In this document: positions 6,204 through 8,364 of the stretch, in pieces
Numbering within the stretch: position 1 is the first letter of the stretch
Layout of the letters: the number at the start of each line of letters is the position of its first letter
Assembly: GCA_017459315.1 (NCBI GenBank)
Contig: JAFUDD010000051.1
Span: forward strand, 1-8,364
Direction: 5' to 3'
DNA from: Clostridia bacterium
Lineage (GTDB): Bacteria; Bacillota_A; Clostridia; Christensenellales; CAG-138
Length of the DNA stretch: 8,364 bases
Program-made: the position numbers and the translations under genes
The notes under the pieces: generated by a model
What the model was told of the DNA's origin: nothing
Databases searched by the model: none
The model's input: the letters and a program-made list of their open reading frames with translations, nothing else

Positions 6204-6217
6204 TATTCCCGGCAAAG
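6204..6217. promoter_or_regulatory. Weak Noc-binding-site-like sequence
   Basis: TATTCCCGGCAAAG matches 10 of 14 positions of the B. subtilis Noc site ATTTCCCGGGAAAT and lies about 105 bp upstream of the ParB/Noc-like start. It could be an autoregulatory or nucleation site. The match is imperfect and chance is a real possibility. Confidence 0.2.
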
Positions 6218-6266
6218 ACAAGCGATTTTCTTGGGGTTAAACAACTCTTACAGTTTGTGAACTTTC

Positions 6267-6288
6267 GCGCATTTTCTTGCAAATGCGC
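6267..6288. promoter_or_regulatory. Perfect inverted repeat (candidate operator) at the ferredoxin -35
   Basis: GCGCATTT (6267-6274) and AAATGCGC (6281-6288) form a perfect 8-bp dyad with a 6-bp centre that overlaps the -35 of the ferredoxin promoter. A further GCGCAT copy lies at 6320-6325, downstream of the -10. The position suggests a repressor or redox-regulator site shared by the divergent ferredoxin and ParB-like genes. The binding protein is not identifiable. Confidence 0.45.
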
Positions 6289-6304
6289 TTTGTTGTGCTA
6301 TAAT
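6277..6304 (+). promoter_or_regulatory. Promoter of the ferredoxin gene
   Basis: A perfect TATAAT (-10, 6299-6304) follows TTGCAA (-35, 6277-6282) with a 16-bp spacer. The predicted start is near 6311, leaving a leader of about 58 nt rich in A and T before the ribosome binding site. Confidence 0.75.
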
Positions 6305-6368
6305 TTATACGAACAGAAAGCGCATAAAATACAGCTTTCCATATACTATTTTCATAGGAGGAACTACT

Positions 6369-6539
6369 ATGGCTTACAAAATTTCCGATGAATGCATCCA
6401 GTGCGGCGCGTGCGCGGCAGAGTGCCCCGTTGAAGCGATCTCCGAGGGCGAGGACAAGTACGTGATCGATCCCGATACCTGCATCGAGTGCGGCAACTGC
6501 GCAGAGGTTTGCCCCGTCGGCGCACCGGCTCAGGAATAA
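6369..6539 (+). CDS. 2[4Fe-4S] ferredoxin, clostridial type
   Basis: This 56-residue protein is a textbook clostridial ferredoxin, a soluble low-potential electron carrier for fermentative enzymes such as pyruvate:ferredoxin oxidoreductase and hydrogenases. Two C-x2-C-x2-C-x3-C-P clusters are present: C9, C12, C15, C19-P and C38, C41, C44, C48-P, each set binding one cubane with exchange of the fourth Cys. The product is acidic overall and ends VCPVGAPAQE. AGGAGG at 6356-6361 is 7 nt before the ATG. It is the only plus-strand gene here, is monocistronic, and runs from its own promoter to its own terminator, which fits a highly expressed carrier. It is transcribed divergently from the ParB-like gene and converges on the Rieske oxidoreductase. 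Confidence 0.97.
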   Translation: MAYKISDECIQCGACAAECPVEAISEGEDKYVIDPDTCIECGNCAEVCPVGAPAQE

Positions 6540-6557
6540 TCACTCCATAGACAAGCA

Positions 6558-6593
6558 GGGAAGCGAGCATAAAAGCCCGCTTCCTTTTCGTTT
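6558..6593 (+). terminator. Intrinsic terminator between ferredoxin and the convergent oxidoreductase
   Basis: GGAAGCG (6559-6565) pairs with CGCTTCC (6578-6584). The stem continues past an A/C mismatch into two more GC pairs around an ATAAAA loop, and TTTTCGTTT follows on the plus strand. The minus-strand reading gives the same hairpin without a strong T-tract, so it may only weakly stop the opposing gene. Confidence 0.88.
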
Positions 6594-7893
6594 ATTCCGT
6601 TTGCAGTCCCTTTGTCGCGGGACCATCCAGCAGCGTGCCGTCCTTGTCAAACCGTGAGCCGTGGCACGAACACTCCCACGCCTGCTCCGCTTCGGTATAG
6701 TGCAGCGCGCAGCCGAGATGCGGACAGCGCGGAGCGGTCGGCGTCAAAAGTCCCTTGACCGACTCGAAGCCGTTGACGACAAGGCGCGGTTTTAAGAAGC
6801 ACCGCGCAGGATCGAAGATATCCACCCAGTCCGGCAGACGTTCTCCGGTCAGAGCGTCCGCGAGCAGCCTTGCCGCGACCATCGCGCCGGTCATGCCCCA
6901 TTTGTTGAAGCCCGCCGCGACGAACAGGCCGTCCGTTCCCGGCGCATAGCGGCCGATATAGGGAATGCCGTCGAGGCTCATGCAGTCCTCAGCCGCCCAT
7001 GCAAAGCGTTCGACGGCCTCCGGGTACGCGGAAAAGTACACATCCCGCGCGGCTTCCCACCGCACGCCCGGCTTGCCGGGACGCTGCGCCCCGCCGACGA
7101 GCAGCAGATACTTGCCCGCGTCGCACAGCGAAAGCCCGTCCGGGTTCGCGTCGCGGTACATGCCGCCTACCGGGTCTGCGCCCTCCAGCGCGATGCTGTA
7201 CGACCGGCTTTGATACAGCTTCATCCAGTACAGACCGTGCTTGTTGAGGATCGGAAAGCGCGTGGCGACCACGATGCGCCGCGCCTTGATCCGTCCGCTG
7301 TCCGTGATGGCCGCAAGACCGTCGAGCGCGCGTACGGGCGTCTGCTCCCGGATCGCCAGATCTTTGGCGATCGCGGCCAAAAAGCGCAGCGGATGAAAAT
7401 GTGCCTGTCCGCCGATTTTCACCGCGCCGACCGTGTCGAACGGCAGGGACGGCGTTTCCGTCCATGCCGCGTCCGCGCCGAGCAGCCGCAGCGCATTCAG
7501 CTCGTTCGTCAGCACCGTTTCGTCATCACGCGAATATAAAAAGCTGTCCTGCTCCGTCCAGTCGCAGTCGATGCTTTGGCGCAGCGCCGCATAGCGGCGC
7601 AGCGCGTCCTCGTTCGCGGCGAGGTACTTTTCCGCGACCTCCAAGCCCTCCTTCAGCAGCTTTTGATAGCACGCGCCGTGCTGTACCGTGAGCTTCGCGG
7701 TCGTGCCGCCCGTGGTGCCGCCGCCGATCCGCCCGCGCTCGACAAGCAGATACTTTTCGCCGCGGCGCTGCAATTCATGCGCAAGCAGAACGCCCGTTAT
7801 CCCGCCGCCGATGATCAGCGTGTCGGTTTTTGCGTCGCCCTTTACGGGCGCAAACGACGGCATTTCGGCCGTAGCTTCCCATACTGATGCCAT
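6592..7893 (-). CDS. FAD-dependent oxidoreductase with C-terminal Rieske [2Fe-2S] domain
   Basis: The 433-residue protein joins a DAO/glycine-oxidase-type flavoprotein to a Rieske domain, the layout of the B. subtilis YhfW family. Seen: Rossmann motif IIGGGITG at 27-34, the VERG strand end at 51-54, GGGTTGGTTAKLT at about 57-69, a second FAD contact near GLFVAAGFNKWGMTGAM (322-338), and Rieske ligands C390-P-H392 and C408-x2-H411. C395 and C410 are placed like the disulfide pair of bc1-type Rieske proteins. The substrate is unknown. The start is the ATG at 7893, preceded by GGGAG with 6 nt spacing; the frame stays open to 8010, but those residues do not fit the family. A small CCCAA/TTGGG stem (7902-7917) includes part of the ribosome binding site. 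No convincing promoter is seen. Confidence 0.93.
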   Translation of the reverse strand: MASVWEATAEMPSFAPVKGDAKTDTLIIGGGITGVLLAHELQRRGEKYLLVERGRIGGGTTGGTTAKLTVQHGACYQKLLKEGLEVAEKYLAANEDALRRYAALRQSIDCDWTEQDSFLYSRDDETVLTNELNALRLLGADAAWTETPSLPFDTVGAVKIGGQAHFHPLRFLAAIAKDLAIREQTPVRALDGLAAITDSGRIKARRIVVATRFPILNKHGLYWMKLYQSRSYSIALEGADPVGGMYRDANPDGLSLCDAGKYLLLVGGAQRPGKPGVRWEAARDVYFSAYPEAVERFAWAAEDCMSLDGIPYIGRYAPGTDGLFVAAGFNKWGMTGAMVAARLLADALTGERLPDWVDIFDPARCFLKPRLVVNGFESVKGLLTPTAPRCPHLGCALHYTEAEQAWECSCHGSRFDKDGTLLDGPATKGLQTE

Positions 7894-8090
7894 AGTCTTC
7901 TCCCAATGCTTTTTGGGTAGGATATGCAGAATACGAAAAGCTATGCAGGCTGTTGACAAGGACAGCTTTCGCTTTTGAGAGAAAGCAACGCCTAACAGGA
8001 TCGGGCGCAACGCCGATCCCGGCGATCAAAAGGCGAACGTGGCGGCAGAAGGCCGGGGCGTTTTTCCTGTATTCTCCTTATTCCAATGGA
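7894..8090. other. Intergenic spacer with stem-loops and short direct repeats
   Basis: No gene is visible here. A GGATCGG/CCGATCC stem (7998-8019, extendable inward with one bulge) could end the message of the upstream YhcH-family gene, but only a weak T-rich tract follows on the minus strand. GCAACGCC is repeated at 7985-7992 and 8007-8014. GATCAAAAGGCG (8024-8035) is repeated at 8089-8100, where it covers the stop codon of the upstream gene. Confidence 0.5.
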
Positions 8091-8363
8091 TCAAAAGGCG
8101 GGAACCTTGATAACGATTTTCTTGACCGGCATCGGTTTTCCGGCGGCGCAGCGCGGCTTATGCGCATCCTCCGGCGCAAGGATCACCCAATCGCCTGCAC
8201 ACAGCAATACACGGCCGGAAAGCGCCGGCTCTTCATAAAACGTAATATCATTTTTCGCATCATAGGGGGTTTTTACCGACAGTCCCTGCCGCGTGCAGAC
8301 GCCGATATACTCCGTCCCTTCGACAAGATACTGTACGTCAAAGAAGCGTTCGTGCGTCTCAAA
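8091..8363 (-). CDS. YhcH/YjgK/YiaL-family protein, N-terminus cut by window edge
   Basis: The last 90 residues of a gene entering from the right edge are visible, ending KIVIKVPAF and TGA at 8091. HERFFDVQYLVEGTE near the edge and PEDAHKPRC (His codon 8160-8162) are hallmarks of this roughly 150-residue cupin-like family, which includes TabA and the YhcH proteins found with sialic-acid genes. His and Glu residues of these motifs line the metal-binding pocket in family structures. About 60 N-terminal residues and the start are missing. The biochemical role of the family is unsettled (sugar isomerase/epimerase-like or biofilm-related), and no sugar gene is visible on this side. A 197-bp spacer separates it from the oxidoreductase, so co-transcription is uncertain. 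Confidence 0.88.
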   Translation of the reverse strand, partial: FETHERFFDVQYLVEGTEYIGVCTRQGLSVKTPYDAKNDITFYEEPALSGRVLLCAGDWVILAPEDAHKPRCAAGKPMPVKKIVIKVPAF

Positions 8364-8364
8364 A

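Noticed and set aside
5974..6282. 102-codon minus-strand frame starting upstream of the ParB-like gene
   Set aside because: It turns Ala/Gly-rich inside the ParB domain in the wrong frame, so it is not an independent gene. Only its ATG at 6133-6135 is discussed as a possible frameshift start.
7894..7970. TTGTCA with weak -10 candidates upstream of the oxidoreductase
   Set aside because: No hexamer at 16-18 bp spacing matches TATAAT at more than three positions, so it was not listed as a promoter.
6592..8010. Upstream extension of the Rieske oxidoreductase to 472 codons
   Set aside because: The extra 39 residues precede a good ribosome binding site and ATG at 7893, and do not resemble the family N-terminus, which begins shortly before the FAD motif.
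8028..8066. AACG/CGTT and CGGC/GCCG nested stem followed by T5 on the plus strand
   Set aside because: The stem has a 3x3 internal mismatch and no plus-strand gene precedes it, so I do not call it a terminator.
1..8364. CRISPR arrays, transposases, tRNA/rRNA genes, toxin-antitoxin or defence genes
   Set aside because: Looked for on both strands; no repeat-spacer pattern, tRNA-like cloverleaf or recognisable protein of these kinds was seen.

Overview
The window reads as chromosomal DNA of a GC-rich member of the Clostridia (Firmicutes), probably an Oscillospiraceae-like gut anaerobe. The basis is the clostridial 2[4Fe-4S] ferredoxin, a T-box leader, strong AGGAGG-type ribosome binding sites, TTGACA/TATAAT promoters, a Noc/Spo0J-type ParB protein, and a membrane protein with a Thr/Pro-rich 'TPTP' linker. 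The taxonomic call is inference. All genes except the ferredoxin lie on the minus strand, so gene order below is given right to left.

Right end (8364-6592): the C-terminal 90 residues of a YhcH/YjgK/YiaL-family protein, a 197-bp spacer with stem-loops and a small direct repeat, then a complete FAD-dependent oxidoreductase with a C-terminal Rieske [2Fe-2S] domain. It converges on a 56-residue ferredoxin gene on the plus strand (6369-6539), with a strong hairpin terminator between them. The ferredoxin has a clear promoter whose -35 region is covered by a perfect 8-bp inverted repeat.

Middle (6098-1435): divergent from the ferredoxin is a ParB/Noc-like DNA-binding protein (likely TTG start). 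Next comes a membrane-anchored, probably extracytoplasmic beta-propeller protein of unknown function. Its good promoter sits so close to the ATG that the message would be leaderless. After a 170-bp spacer with two perfect long hairpins comes radA, tightly followed by two Nudix hydrolases (1-bp and 27-bp gaps). These three form a compact operon, plausibly for DNA repair and nucleotide or metabolite clean-up.

Left end (1408-1): a complete regulatory leader precedes a tryptophan synthase beta-like gene (TrpB2 type, cut by the window edge). It has a TTGACA-17-TATGCT promoter, a T-box with a TGG (Trp) specifier, the canonical T-box sequence and an intrinsic terminator. Between terminator and trpB lies an 8-codon ORF with a near-perfect ribosome binding site that ends Arg-Arg-Trp-stop. 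The simplest reading is two-layer Trp control: uncharged tRNA-Trp gates transcription, and translation of the Trp-containing mini-ORF may tune expression further.

Most of the window is ordinary housekeeping and accessory DNA. I see no CRISPR array, transposase, rRNA, tRNA or defence system. The observations most worth checking are the T-box plus mini-ORF leader, the leaderless promoter, the hairpin element upstream of radA, and the palindrome at the ferredoxin promoter.
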